64,000 bases of DNA from assembly GCA_025056255.1 (NCBI GenBank), contig JANWVT010000013.1:30418-94417 (forward strand), written 5' to 3'. The DNA is from Bernardetiaceae bacterium. GTDB lineage: Bacteria > Bacteroidota > Bacteroidia > Cytophagales > Thermoflexibacteraceae. The translations under genes were made by a program, and so were the position numbers. Positions 27,371 through 36,317 of the stretch are shown here, one piece after another; position 1 is the stretch's first letter; every line of letters starts with the position of its first letter. The notes under the pieces were generated by a model. The model saw only the letters and a program-made list of their open reading frames with translations, ran no database searches and was not told the origin of the DNA.

Positions 27371-27553
27371 TCAATTTTTTTGTTTCTTTTGCTGCCCAGG
27401 TGCAGCAGGCTTACCCGTTACTGGGTGCACACCAGTTACCTTTTTTACTTGCCCCGGCGGTGCGCCATGCGGATGAACTTTGCATCCACCCACAGCCAAC
27501 ACAAGTACGAAGGCTGCCACCCATAGCCATAAATAGCTTTTGTTAATTTTCAT
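27371..27553 (-). CDS. Small basic lipoprotein, 60 residues (paralogue of the previous)
   Basis: A 60-residue lipoprotein precursor with lipobox LAVGGC (Cys24). The mature peptide reads PPGQVKKVTGVHPVTGKPAA near its centre, with His residues just after the Cys (KVHPHG) and a Lys-rich tail. It resembles the small PPGxxKK lipoproteins widespread in Bacteroidota. Its sibling follows 67 bp downstream in the same direction. A consensus -7 box lies about 44 nt upstream. The His-Pro-His stretch near the lipid anchor could bind metal, but this is speculation. Confidence 0.75.
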   Translation of the reverse strand: MKINKSYLWLWVAAFVLVLAVGGCKVHPHGAPPGQVKKVTGVHPVTGKPAAPGQQKKQKN

Positions 27554-27596
27554 AACTTACTCAATTTGCGTAAAAAACAATGTAAAACACTTTCTA

Positions 27597-27604
27597 CAAA
27601 TTTA
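27597..27604 (-). promoter_or_regulatory. TAnnTTTG -7 box for the small lipoprotein pair
   Basis: The minus strand reads TAAATTTG, an exact match, about 44 nt before the ATG at 27553. No clear -33 element at standard spacing. Confidence 0.4.
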
Positions 27605-27633
27605 CCGTCATTTTTAATGTGTATTTTTACCAA

Positions 27634-28413
27634 ATGAACCTCTCTGAAAATATCGGCATCGTGCTTTCGGGTGGCGGAGCACGGGGTATATCGCATTTAG
27701 GTGCTTTGCAGGCTATCAACGAGTGGGGGATTCGCCCTAAGCTAATTTCAGGAACAAGCGCTGGTGCCATTGTAGGAGCGCTTTATGCTGCGGGGCAGTC
27801 GCCTGCTGAAATTCTCAATTTTATCACCAAGACTAATATTTTGCGCTATTTCAAACCTGCTACCAATTTTACAGGTCTTTTGCGTTTAGAAAAGACTGCC
27901 GAGGCGTTTCGCCTATTTCTTGCCGAAGATAATTTTGAGAGCTTGAAGATACCTTTGTTTGTAAATGCTACTGATATTGAGCGAGGCGAAACTGTTTTTT
28001 TTCATTCAGGTGAACTCATAAAGCCACTACAAGCATCTTCTTGCATTCCATTTTTATTTGAACCTGTAGAAATTGATGGGCGATACTATATTGATGGCGG
28101 CATTCTGAACAACTTGCCTGTTGAACCTTTGGTAGGACGCTGCGACTATATCATTGGCATCCATTCCAATGCTGTCAGCGAGTTGAAAATTAGCAATATG
28201 AAGCAAGTCATAGAGCGTACCTTCCACTTAGTTATCAATGCTAACATCACTTCTCGCAAACCTTTATGCCATTTGTTTATAGAGCCTCCCGAAATGGCAG
28301 CTTACAAGGTTTTTGATGTAGCCAAAGCGCGTGAGATTTTCGATGTGGGCTACAAACATACGCGGCAGGTACTTGCGCAAGCGGTGCGAAAACTTCAATC
28401 TACAATTGCCTGA
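27634..28413 (+). CDS. Patatin-like phospholipase family protein
   Basis: A 259-residue patatin-fold serine hydrolase. The oxyanion loop GGGARG is at 13-18, nucleophile Ser42 is in GTSAG, and the catalytic Asp154 is in DGG, which gives the Ser-Asp dyad of lipid acyl hydrolases. No signal peptide, so probably cytoplasmic or membrane-associated. I prefer the ATG at 27634 over the in-frame GTG at 27619, since the fold starts immediately. Its 3' end overlaps the convergent serine-hydrolase gene by 19 bp. Confidence 0.93.
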   Translation: MNLSENIGIVLSGGGARGISHLGALQAINEWGIRPKLISGTSAGAIVGALYAAGQSPAEILNFITKTNILRYFKPATNFTGLLRLEKTAEAFRLFLAEDNFESLKIPLFVNATDIERGETVFFHSGELIKPLQASSCIPFLFEPVEIDGRYYIDGGILNNLPVEPLVGRCDYIIGIHSNAVSELKISNMKQVIERTFHLVINANITSRKPLCHLFIEPPEMAAYKVFDVAKAREIFDVGYKHTRQVLAQAVRKLQSTIA

Positions 28414-29720
28414 TAAGCCAATACTTGAAACCTTTGTGAGAGAAACTGATGTTGAGAAGGCCAAACCTGTGTAAAAAACAATCCAATTAACTCCTCTTTG
28501 GGGTCTATCCAGTAAGAGGTAGCATACATGCCACCCCACCGGAAAATACCTTCCGAGCCTAACAATACCGTTGCTTTGGAGGCATCAATAATTTCAAAGC
28601 CTAAGCCAAATTTGGTGCCACGCCAAGTAGTCAGTTCCCCAATTTGGTTGCGCACCATCAGTTCAATGGTTTTGCGACTGAGCAGCTGCACGCCATTGTA
28701 GCGTCCGCCATTTAGCAACATTTGGGCAAACTTGGCATAGTCGGTAATAGTGCTACACAAGCCTGCACCACCGCTGTGGTAGGTTTGTGCTCCTTGGGTA
28801 GCGTAATCGGCATATTCAGCTGGTTTGGAGTGAGGCATAATTTTGCCGTCTGCTCCTTCCTCGTAAAGACTTACCAAGCGGTCTTGTTTTTCTTTTGGCA
28901 CATAGAAAAAAGTATCGTTCATATCTAATGGCTGAAAGATACGTTTCCTGAAAAACTCAGCTAAACTCATTCCCGAAACTTTTTCTACCAAATATCCTAA
29001 TACATCGGTACTAAGTCCGTACGTAAATTGCTCGCCCGGCTCGTGCATGAGCGGCAGTTGTGCTAACTTGGGAATAGTTTGCGACAGGGTAAGCGGGCGA
29101 GTGCTGTGAAACTGCGGAATGCCAGCTTTAATTTGCAGCGGATGCCCATAGGGAATACCAGCAGTATGTGTAAGCAAATGGCGTATGGTAATTTCATTCT
29201 TTGCTGGTACGGCTGTAAAAGAAGTATCACGACTGTTGATAATCAGTTTTTTCAGCACCTTCGGATTTTTAAACTCGGGTATGAAGTTGGCAATAGGGTC
29301 GTCTAATAAAAATTTGCCTTCTTCATATAGCATCATAACTGCCACCGATGTAATGGCTTTGGTCATAGACATAATGCGGAAAATATCGTCTTTGTCTAAG
29401 GGGGTTTGCGACTCTGCATGGCGGTAGCCAAAGGCTTTGTGATACACAATTTTTCCTCGACGCGCAATCAGGCAAACAGCGCCGGGAATTGCTTGCTTGG
29501 CTACATAATGCTGTACTAACGTATCAATATAGGTAAGGCGATGCGCAAGCATGCCTACTTCATCGGCTGGTGCTACGCTTAGTAGCTGCCTGTTCATAGT
29601 GCTTGCGTGGCTATGAGCTGCTTTGTTCACCTGACCGTCTGGGGGTGACTGACCGGTAGGTTTGCAGGAAAATAAAGCTGCAACAATGCTGCAGATACAA
29701 TAAAGATGCTTGGGTATCAT
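28395..29720 (-). CDS. Beta-lactamase-fold serine hydrolase lipoprotein (esterase/DD-peptidase family)
   Basis: A 441-residue class-C-beta-lactamase-like protein. The ATG at 29720 gives a short signal peptide with a lipobox-like VAALFSC, and lies 1 bp after the stop of the upstream gene. The SxxK motif is SMTK (in FRIMSMTKAITSV), and the second motif is the Tyr in GEQFTYGLSTDVLGYL, as in family VIII esterases. A late HSGGAGLCSTITDYAKFAQM segment is typical of this group. Probably periplasmic, cleaving esters or small peptides; true beta-lactamase activity is not implied. Cotranscribed with the DUF885-like gene. Confidence 0.9.
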   Translation of the reverse strand: MIPKHLYCICSIVAALFSCKPTGQSPPDGQVNKAAHSHASTMNRQLLSVAPADEVGMLAHRLTYIDTLVQHYVAKQAIPGAVCLIARRGKIVYHKAFGYRHAESQTPLDKDDIFRIMSMTKAITSVAVMMLYEEGKFLLDDPIANFIPEFKNPKVLKKLIINSRDTSFTAVPAKNEITIRHLLTHTAGIPYGHPLQIKAGIPQFHSTRPLTLSQTIPKLAQLPLMHEPGEQFTYGLSTDVLGYLVEKVSGMSLAEFFRKRIFQPLDMNDTFFYVPKEKQDRLVSLYEEGADGKIMPHSKPAEYADYATQGAQTYHSGGAGLCSTITDYAKFAQMLLNGGRYNGVQLLSRKTIELMVRNQIGELTTWRGTKFGLGFEIIDASKATVLLGSEGIFRWGGMYATSYWIDPKEELIGLFFTQVWPSQHQFLSQRFQVLAYQAIVD

Positions 29721-29721
29721 G

Positions 29722-31512
29722 CTATTGATGTTTGATGGAGGTAATATAATACTTAACAACCCTATTAAGCAATTGCGGCGGCAAGGCACCTTCTGCCAAG
29801 ATGCGATGATGAAACTGCCGAATATCGAATAAGGTGCCTAATTGGTTTTGGGCTTGTTTACGCAACTGCAAAAGCCATCGGCAACCGATTAAGTATGTGC
29901 AACTGTAGGCAGGAAAAAGCAATATATGATGTAATTTTTTGTTGATTTCTGCCATTGGCAGCGCAGTATGCCGCACTAAATAAGTAACTGCTTGCCTGTA
30001 CGTCCAACCATATAGGTGCATGCCCACATCTACTTTTGCTAAGGCTGCCCGCACCAACTGCCGATGGATGAGCCCACAGCGAAAAGCAGTATTTTCAAAA
30101 ATAGCTTCTTCGGCTAAAAGTGTTGCAGCGTAGCTGCTCCATCCGTTGGTAAATACCGGCTCGTCCCAGTAGCGGCGAAAGGTAGGCAGTTTGTATTGTT
30201 GCCTCTGATATTGGCGTTGCATCAGTCTGCCCGGCACAATCTCTTGCCCTACAAAAGCCATAATTTCAGCCGGCGGAATAGTAGTGCTGTCTGCGGGATT
30301 GAACAATATTTTGGGTTCAGTAGGGTGCAACTTGCCCGTAGGTACTAAGTCTTCCAATGCAACAGGTATGCGATATAGCTGATATGCTGCGGTGGGAGCA
30401 GTCTCAAACAAATAAATGGCTGCTGTATCTAAATATTGGATAGCTTGCTGAATAGCATGTGCAAAAACTATTGGCGGAGTGGTTTGTGCATTTTGCTGAT
30501 GCAACTTTTCGTTGAGTTGCCTGTAGGCAGTTTGCCAATCTGGAGCAGGTTTTTTAAGCAGTTTGGTGATTTCATTTTCCAAACTGTCTACTATATGGGT
30601 TGTGTATTGAAAAAAAGATTGTGGTGAAATGGTTTTTTCGGCGAAATCATTGAATAGCTTGTAGAATTGTACAGTATCGGCAATAGCGTGCTGAGGGGGC
30701 AGAAAAGAATAGCAATCGTATTTGTCCAAATAATTATAAATTGCCTGAAAAGCGGGGTAAACAGATGTTTCCAGCAACAACAGCGCTTCTGCATCGAGCT
30801 CCTGCTTGGCATCTCTACCAGTTTCTAACCTTGCTAAATACTTTTTGAACTGCAAGTAAATGGGATTGGAAATAGGTTTCACCGCTAAAAAACGCTCTAA
30901 TTGCTTTTTGGTAGCAGCAGCAGCAAAACAAGGCAGGTGTTTATTGCATCGGTTGTCTAACCGGAAGGCAGTTTTTAGTGCTTGGGCGGTATGGCTTGTA
31001 AAACCTGCCATTAGTTTTAAATATTCAGAAAAGTCTTTGGTGTTGTGTGGAGCTTGTCCTAACAACATGCGTTCAGTAAAAATCAGGTGAATGCCAGAGA
31101 AAGGATTGAACGGATGCACAACATCTGTACAGGTATCTGCCATGAGCAGATGCTGGATTTGCCATATTAAAGCATCGGTAGAGAGTAGTTGTTCGGCATT
31201 TTGGCGTTCACGTCGGTAGCTCTGCAATATGGCTAAATCGGCTGCTAAATCGGCAGGGGCAATATCTCGCTCACGTAAAGGTGGCTGGGGCTTAAACAAA
31301 AAACCTAATCTTCGGGTCTGTTCTGAGGTAACGGCACCTGTTTGCCAAGCTTGGCGTGGCAACATGTAACGAGTTGCTACCCGCTCATAGAAATCTTCTA
31401 TAGCAAAAGGCTTGTACCAAAATATGCTGATGTACCACAGAAATATCAGAGCAGCTATTGGCAAGCCTATTTTCAACATCCACTTGAATGCAGACATAGG
31501 CAAGTTTTGCAA
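29722..31512 (-). CDS. Membrane-anchored DUF885-family protein with degenerate metal site
   Basis: A 596-residue protein with one N-terminal transmembrane helix (about 14-31) and a long helical DUF885 domain. In active members the metal motif is HExxPGH; here the corresponding segment FVGQEIVPGRLMQ has Gln423 and Arg429 in place of both His, while Glu424 and Pro-Gly remain. The third-ligand block EGW reads NGW at 456-458, and the later YPxQA motif reads FPAYS (533-537). The GMHLYGWT segment (His499) is kept. It is therefore probably a catalytically dead relative of these carboxypeptidase-like proteins. An alternative start is Met6 (31497). It shares a transcript with the serine hydrolase. Confidence 0.75.
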   Translation of the reverse strand: MQNLPMSAFKWMLKIGLPIAALIFLWYISIFWYKPFAIEDFYERVATRYMLPRQAWQTGAVTSEQTRRLGFLFKPQPPLRERDIAPADLAADLAILQSYRRERQNAEQLLSTDALIWQIQHLLMADTCTDVVHPFNPFSGIHLIFTERMLLGQAPHNTKDFSEYLKLMAGFTSHTAQALKTAFRLDNRCNKHLPCFAAAATKKQLERFLAVKPISNPIYLQFKKYLARLETGRDAKQELDAEALLLLETSVYPAFQAIYNYLDKYDCYSFLPPQHAIADTVQFYKLFNDFAEKTISPQSFFQYTTHIVDSLENEITKLLKKPAPDWQTAYRQLNEKLHQQNAQTTPPIVFAHAIQQAIQYLDTAAIYLFETAPTAAYQLYRIPVALEDLVPTGKLHPTEPKILFNPADSTTIPPAEIMAFVGQEIVPGRLMQRQYQRQQYKLPTFRRYWDEPVFTNGWSSYAATLLAEEAIFENTAFRCGLIHRQLVRAALAKVDVGMHLYGWTYRQAVTYLVRHTALPMAEINKKLHHILLFPAYSCTYLIGCRWLLQLRKQAQNQLGTLFDIRQFHHRILAEGALPPQLLNRVVKYYITSIKHQ

Positions 31513-31535
31513 ACACTTGCAAATTAATACCTTTG
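31506..31535 (+). promoter_or_regulatory. Consensus promoter of the MDR oxidoreductase
   Basis: TTTG (31506-31509), 18 nt spacer, TACCTTTG (31528-31535), an exact TAnnTTTG. The predicted leader is about 50 nt. It overlaps the 5' end of the divergent DUF885-like gene. Confidence 0.6.
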
Positions 31536-31589
31536 TTTTACATGTGTGGCAACACCCTAACAGCTAACTACTAATCAAGAAAAAGTAAC

Positions 31590-32564
31590 ATGAAGAGTAT
31601 TGTTTTTGAACAACTCGGTCGCCCTGAGGAGGTGCTGCAGCTCAAACAAGTAGCAAAACCCACTCCTGCAGCGGGTGAAATATTGGTAAAAGTAATGGCA
31701 AGCCCTGTTAATCCGTCGGATATTATGTTTGTACAAGGTTTGTACGGTTTGCGTCCTCAGTTGCCCTCTGGGGCAGGCTTTGAAGGATGTGGAATAATAG
31801 AAGCGGTAGGAGCAGGGGTAAACCTTCCCTTAGGCAGCCGCGTAGCTTTCACTACCATTGGGGCGTGGTCGGAATACGTAGTGGTATCTGCCAGAGCTGT
31901 ATTTCCACTGCCGGCTACCATGCCCTTTGAAGTAGGTGCGCAAATCTTTGTCAATCCGTTTACTGCTTGGGCAATGTTGCATGCTGCCAACTTACAAGCC
32001 GGGCAATGGCTACTACTCACTGCCGGAGGTTCTACCTTTGGTCAATTGGTGATTCAAATGGCTGCTCGAAGAGGAATTCACACCATTTGCACAGTTCGCC
32101 GCGATACACAAACAGAACAGTTGCTTGCATTAGGCGCCACTGCGGTTATCAATACCGAGAAAGAATTTTTACCCAAGCGCGTTAAGGAACTTACCAACGG
32201 AGCTATGGCAGACTGCTGCTTTGATGCCACAGGAGGCGATTTGGCGGCGTTGGCGCTCAATAGCTTGAAAAACAAGGGGCACATGTGGGTATATGGCATG
32301 CTCAGCCTCAAAGAAACGCCAGTAAACAACGGTTTGCTCATTTTCAAAGGACTAACTATTCAAGGCTTCTGGCTAACCGATTGGCTCAATAACGCCCCTT
32401 GTGAGGTGCGGCAGCAAGCTGCACAAGAAATTATTAACCTGCTACACGACGGCACCCTTAAAGTACAAGTAGCTGCTCAATACAAAATAGAACAAGCCAT
32501 ACAAGCCGTAACAGCAGCACAACAGGAAGGCAGAACCGGAAAAATTCTGATAACTAACTTTTAA
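31590..32564 (+). CDS. Medium-chain dehydrogenase/reductase (quinone or enoyl reductase type)
   Basis: A 324-residue zinc-free MDR protein. The N-terminal catalytic fold has VNPSDIMFVQGLYG and PSGAGFEGCGIIEAVGAGV. The NADPH-binding loop is LLTAGGSTFGQLVIQMAARRG, and the late IFKGLTIQGFWLTDWL segment resembles 2-enoyl-ACP/CoA reductases. It likely reduces an enoyl or quinone substrate with NADPH in the cytoplasm. Exact substrate unknown. Its stop overlaps the convergent LytTR gene by 4 bp. Confidence 0.87.
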   Translation: MKSIVFEQLGRPEEVLQLKQVAKPTPAAGEILVKVMASPVNPSDIMFVQGLYGLRPQLPSGAGFEGCGIIEAVGAGVNLPLGSRVAFTTIGAWSEYVVVSARAVFPLPATMPFEVGAQIFVNPFTAWAMLHAANLQAGQWLLLTAGGSTFGQLVIQMAARRGIHTICTVRRDTQTEQLLALGATAVINTEKEFLPKRVKELTNGAMADCCFDATGGDLAALALNSLKNKGHMWVYGMLSLKETPVNNGLLIFKGLTIQGFWLTDWLNNAPCEVRQQAAQEIINLLHDGTLKVQVAAQYKIEQAIQAVTAAQQEGRTGKILITNF

Positions 32565-33250
32565 AGCATCTTCAAGTGTTTAAAAAGCAGTGCCTTATAA
32601 GTACCTCCTAAGGGAATGTTCTTTTTTTGAATAATTACGGAATCGTCTTCTACCGAGTCTATTTTATGGTAGTTTACTAAAAATGACCGATGAACGCGTA
32701 GAAAGTGGGGAGGTAGTTTGGAAGCCATTGCCTTCATAGTAGTGAGCACCAAATATTGCGCTCCCCCTTCCATATGAAATATCACATAGTCAGCCATTGC
32801 TTCTAAATACAAAATTTTACTCAGTTGTATTTTAACGTACTGATTGGTGCCCGACTTAATAAAAACATTGTCATCGTCAGCACCTGTATAAACACGCAAC
32901 TTGATAAAATCTTTTATCTTTTGAAGCGCCGCATGAAACCGATGATAACGCACTGGCTTCACTAAATAATCAACAACACCATACTCAAACGCTTCAATGG
33001 CATGTTCAGTTTTAGAAGTAATCAGAACGCATATGATAGGTTCTTTGAGTGTTTGTAGAAGTTCCAGTCCACTCATTTCGGGCATGTCAATATCTAAAAA
33101 GAGCACATCGAAATGCTCTTTTTCTATCATTTGCAATGCTTGCACAGGATGATTGGAAACAACCACGTGTTGGAAGTAGTTATCTCTTCTTGCAAACTCA
33201 GCAATCAGCTCTGCGGTAATCAAATCATCATCAAGTACCAAACAGCGCAT
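32561..33250 (-). CDS. LytTR-family response regulator
   Basis: A 229-residue two-domain regulator from ATG 33250, which gives the canonical receiver start MRCLVLDDD; the in-frame ATG at 33295 is rejected. The receiver domain has acidic pocket DDD (7-9), phosphoacceptor Asp53 in FLDIDMPEM, a switch Ser/Thr in LITSK, and Lys in VKPVRYHRF. A LytTR DNA-binding domain follows (about 125-229), including YLEAMADYVIFHMEG and FLRVHRSFLVNYHKIDSVE. The usual LytS-type histidine kinase is not adjacent. An Hpt gene lies divergently 35 bp away. Confidence 0.95.
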   Translation of the reverse strand: MRCLVLDDDLITAELIAEFARRDNYFQHVVVSNHPVQALQMIEKEHFDVLFLDIDMPEMSGLELLQTLKEPIICVLITSKTEHAIEAFEYGVVDYLVKPVRYHRFHAALQKIKDFIKLRVYTGADDDNVFIKSGTNQYVKIQLSKILYLEAMADYVIFHMEGGAQYLVLTTMKAMASKLPPHFLRVHRSFLVNYHKIDSVEDDSVIIQKKNIPLGGTYKALLFKHLKML

Positions 33251-33285
33251 ACAAATACAAGTTTTGACAGAAAGATACGCAATAT

Positions 33286-33624
33286 ATGGAAGCAAATGAA
33301 TTTAGTTTGGCATTTTTCAGGGAATCTGCTAATGGTGACAAGCAATTCATGAAATACATCCTCTTGCTAACCGCACGAGAGTTGCAACAATACTTTGAGC
33401 AGTTGACAATGGCTGTACAGGAAGGTCATACTGAACAAATAAGACGTGCTGTTCATAAGCTACGTCCTCATTTAGAATCGCTTCAAGCCGTTGAATTAGA
33501 AAAGCTCATGAGGCAACTGGCTAATGCCCCCTCACCTCCTTCTGCCGAACTTTTGCAAACCTTTCAGCAAAAAGCTGCTTTACTTTGCAGCATGATTCAG
33601 CAAGCAGCCGATCATGAAACGTAG
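33286..33624 (+). CDS. Histidine phosphotransfer (Hpt) domain protein
   Basis: A 112-residue all-helical protein. Residues 52-66 (IRRAVHKLRPHLESL) fit the Hpt helix with His57 as phosphate acceptor, followed by the second helix LEKLMRQLANA. Single-domain Hpt proteins relay phosphate from hybrid kinases to response regulators in the cytoplasm. The nearest candidate partner is the LytTR regulator encoded divergently. It overlaps the next gene (a glycosyltransferase) by 11 bp, an odd pairing. Confidence 0.8.
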   Translation: MEANEFSLAFFRESANGDKQFMKYILLLTARELQQYFEQLTMAVQEGHTEQIRRAVHKLRPHLESLQAVELEKLMRQLANAPSPPSAELLQTFQQKAALLCSMIQQAADHET

Positions 33625-35287
33625 CATTTTAGACAACAGCAAAATACCCTTCCTGGCTATCATAATAGTGTATGTGTCAGGCATTTTTTTAGAAGTGATG
33701 GATATAGACGAGGCGCAATATGCTGCTATTGCCCGCGAAATGGCAAGCACTGGCGAATGGTTGCAAGTGAAAGATAGGGGTGAGAATTACTTAGACAAGC
33801 CCCCGCTGCTTTTCTGGGTGGCTGCTATCAGTTTCAAGCTATTAGGGGTGAGCAACTTCTCCTACCGGTTCATCCCACTATTGGTTTCTCTATTGGGCAT
33901 TTACGCTACTTATCGGTTTGCACGGCTTTATTACAGCCAACGAGCTGCCTACAGCGCTGCTCTGATTATTGCCTCCTCAATGGCATTCTTTCTGATGCAC
34001 CGCGATGTACGCACCGACACGATGTTAACCGGATGGGTAATGTTCAGCATCTGGCAAATTGCAGCATGGCTCAATAGCCAAGCTGCCGGCAAACAGGCAA
34101 ACTGGCTGTATTTGCTTGGAGGCGGGTTTGGCTTGGGCTGTGCGCTGCTTGCCAAAGGTCCTATTGGTTTGGCAGTGCCAGTATTGGCATTTGCCGCTCA
34201 TTTTATCTATCAACAAGAGTGGCATCAGTTTTTTCGCCTACAATGGCTATGGTTAATTTTGATAATTGCCCTCATGCTTGCCCCTATGTTATGGGGGCTG
34301 TACGCACAATACGGTACCAACGGGCTTTATTTTTACTTCTGGAAGCAGAGCTTTGGGCGTATTACAGGCGAAAATGAATGGGTAAACGATGTAAACATAT
34401 TTTTTCAAGCCCAAAATTTCCTTTGGAGTTTTTTGCCGTGGGTCATCTTGTTTGTTGCTGGTATGCTATTTCACATTCGCCGCGTAGTAAACAAACAAGC
34501 ACCGGAGCTCATCTCATTAGGCGGCTTTGTGCTGCCTTTCATAAGCCTTTCTCTTTCGCGCTATCAACTACCGCACTACACGTTCGTTGTTTTTCCATTG
34601 GGAGCAGTCTTAACCGGTGTGTACGCCGACTATCTGATGGCAAATGCCAATCAGCCCATATTTAAAACCTTGCGCTTTGTGCAGTCTTTTCTTGGCTTTT
34701 TGCTATGTACGGCTGCTTTGCTGCTTGTCTTCTGGGCAACACCTACCAAAGCATGGTGGTTTTGGGCAGGCTGGGTGCTACTATTTTTCTTGTGGTCTTG
34801 GTTTTCATTCAATCCGAGAAGCGTTGTGCAAAGCTTACTAGGACCTTCGGTGGTAGGAATGATAACAGCTTGTGCCACGCTCAATGTACAGGTATACCCC
34901 GAGTTGTTTCGCTATCAGGCAGGTAGTGCTGTAGGTAATTACATGCTGGCACACCAGCTTCCTGTTGAGCGGCTTTGGGTACTCTCGCGCCTAACCGACA
35001 ACAACCAAGAACTATTTACGCACTCGCTTGATTTTAAAGTACAGCGAACAGTGCCCAGTTTACAGTCTGCCAGTGATCTGATGCAACACCTTGCACAAGG
35101 TACTTGTTATGTTTATACCGACACAATAGGAATGCGCGAGTTACAAGCACTGCCGGCTAAAGTACGAACATTGCAGCGCTTCGAGAAATATCACATTTCC
35201 ATGCTCACTCCCGAATTTCTCAATCCGCGCACGCGGCAATCGGTACTACAACAAGTATTTTTGGTGGAAGTCAAAAAACAACAATAA
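33614..35287 (+). CDS. GT39/ArnT-like membrane glycosyltransferase
   Basis: A 557-residue polytopic protein with about 11-12 hydrophobic helices. The first periplasmic loop has the acidic motif DIDEAQYAAIAREMASTG of the ArnT/PMT superfamily, followed by YLDKPPLLFWVAA, and a second loop has RDVRTDTMLTGW. These enzymes move a sugar from a polyprenyl-phosphate donor to lipid or protein outside the inner membrane. Acceptor unknown. It starts inside the 3' end of the Hpt gene and ends 1 bp before sdaA, so three genes are likely one operon. Confidence 0.9.
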   Translation: MKRSILDNSKIPFLAIIIVYVSGIFLEVMDIDEAQYAAIAREMASTGEWLQVKDRGENYLDKPPLLFWVAAISFKLLGVSNFSYRFIPLLVSLLGIYATYRFARLYYSQRAAYSAALIIASSMAFFLMHRDVRTDTMLTGWVMFSIWQIAAWLNSQAAGKQANWLYLLGGGFGLGCALLAKGPIGLAVPVLAFAAHFIYQQEWHQFFRLQWLWLILIIALMLAPMLWGLYAQYGTNGLYFYFWKQSFGRITGENEWVNDVNIFFQAQNFLWSFLPWVILFVAGMLFHIRRVVNKQAPELISLGGFVLPFISLSLSRYQLPHYTFVVFPLGAVLTGVYADYLMANANQPIFKTLRFVQSFLGFLLCTAALLLVFWATPTKAWWFWAGWVLLFFLWSWFSFNPRSVVQSLLGPSVVGMITACATLNVQVYPELFRYQAGSAVGNYMLAHQLPVERLWVLSRLTDNNQELFTHSLDFKVQRTVPSLQSASDLMQHLAQGTCYVYTDTIGMRELQALPAKVRTLQRFEKYHISMLTPEFLNPRTRQSVLQQVFLVEVKKQQ

Positions 35288-35288
35288 G

Positions 35289-36209
35289 ATGAGCATCTTG
35301 TTTGACGATTTTAGAAGTTGGAAACAGTATTGCCAAACTACTGGGAAACCACTTTTTGAACCGGTTATAGAATATGAGATTACCCAAAAAGGTGCTACCG
35401 AGTCTCATATACGAGAAGGATTGCTACGTGCCTACCGCGTTATGTGTGAAGCCGTAGAAACAGGATTAACTCAAGACATGAGCTCTCGCTCGGGCATGGT
35501 ACAAAACGGAGGCAAAAAAGTATATCAAAGTCCAGTTACAGTGCTTTCTCCTGAGTTCCAGCGACTTGTGGCGCGTACCTTAGCTGCCAAAGAAGTGAAT
35601 GCCTGCATGGGACGCATCGTAGCTGCCCCTACCGCCGGTGCATCAGGCATATTGCCGGGCATTCTTTATACCTTGCAAGAACTCCATCAGCTTTCCGATG
35701 AAAAAATACTGGAAGCTATGTTAGTGGCAGCAGGCATTGCGCTGATTATTGAGCGCAATGCTTCTATTGCAGGGGCAGTAGGTGGCTGCCAAGCAGAAAC
35801 TGGCACAGCAGCCGCTATGGGGGCTGGTGCAATTGTGTACGCACTGGGCGGCAATGCAGAGCAAGTTTTTAACGCGGTTGCTATTACAATTCAATGTATG
35901 CTAGGACTAATTTGCGACCCCATTGCTGGCTTGGTTGAAATGCCTTGTATTGTGCGCAATGCCAGTGCTGCTGCTATTGCCTACGCCGCTGCACAAATGG
36001 CAATTGCCAACTTTCATGCAGTGATTCCCGTAGACGAATGCGTAAGCGTATTAGGAGAAGTCGGTCAGAGCATGGAAAGTCGCTACAAAGAAACTGCTCT
36101 TGGAGGGCTTGCTGCCACTCCTACTGGGCAAGCCATTGCACGCCAAGTACTTATTCACGACATCGAGTTACTACCCGATACGGACAATAGCGAACAATCA
36201 GATGCTTAG
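35289..36209 (+). CDS. sdaAA: L-serine ammonia-lyase, iron-sulfur-dependent, alpha subunit
   Basis: A 306-residue alpha subunit of the [4Fe-4S] serine dehydratase, which converts L-serine to pyruvate and ammonia. Diagnostic parts are GRIVAAPTAGASGILPGIL, GAVGGCQAETGTAAAMGAGA and GLICDPIAGLVEMPCIVRNA; the Cys residues of these (in GGCQAE, CDPIAG and PCIVRN) would hold the cluster. The beta subunit is not in this window and would have to be encoded elsewhere. Cytoplasmic. Confidence 0.94.
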   Translation: MSILFDDFRSWKQYCQTTGKPLFEPVIEYEITQKGATESHIREGLLRAYRVMCEAVETGLTQDMSSRSGMVQNGGKKVYQSPVTVLSPEFQRLVARTLAAKEVNACMGRIVAAPTAGASGILPGILYTLQELHQLSDEKILEAMLVAAGIALIIERNASIAGAVGGCQAETGTAAAMGAGAIVYALGGNAEQVFNAVAITIQCMLGLICDPIAGLVEMPCIVRNASAAAIAYAAAQMAIANFHAVIPVDECVSVLGEVGQSMESRYKETALGGLAATPTGQAIARQVLIHDIELLPDTDNSEQSDA

Positions 36210-36317
36210 CCAGCCCCAACTAAGACCAAGTGAACAAAAAATTGACAAGAGTTAAGTGTCTGATTGGCATTATTTTAGAGCAATAATTATTTACCCCGAC
36301 TTAACTATTACAACACC

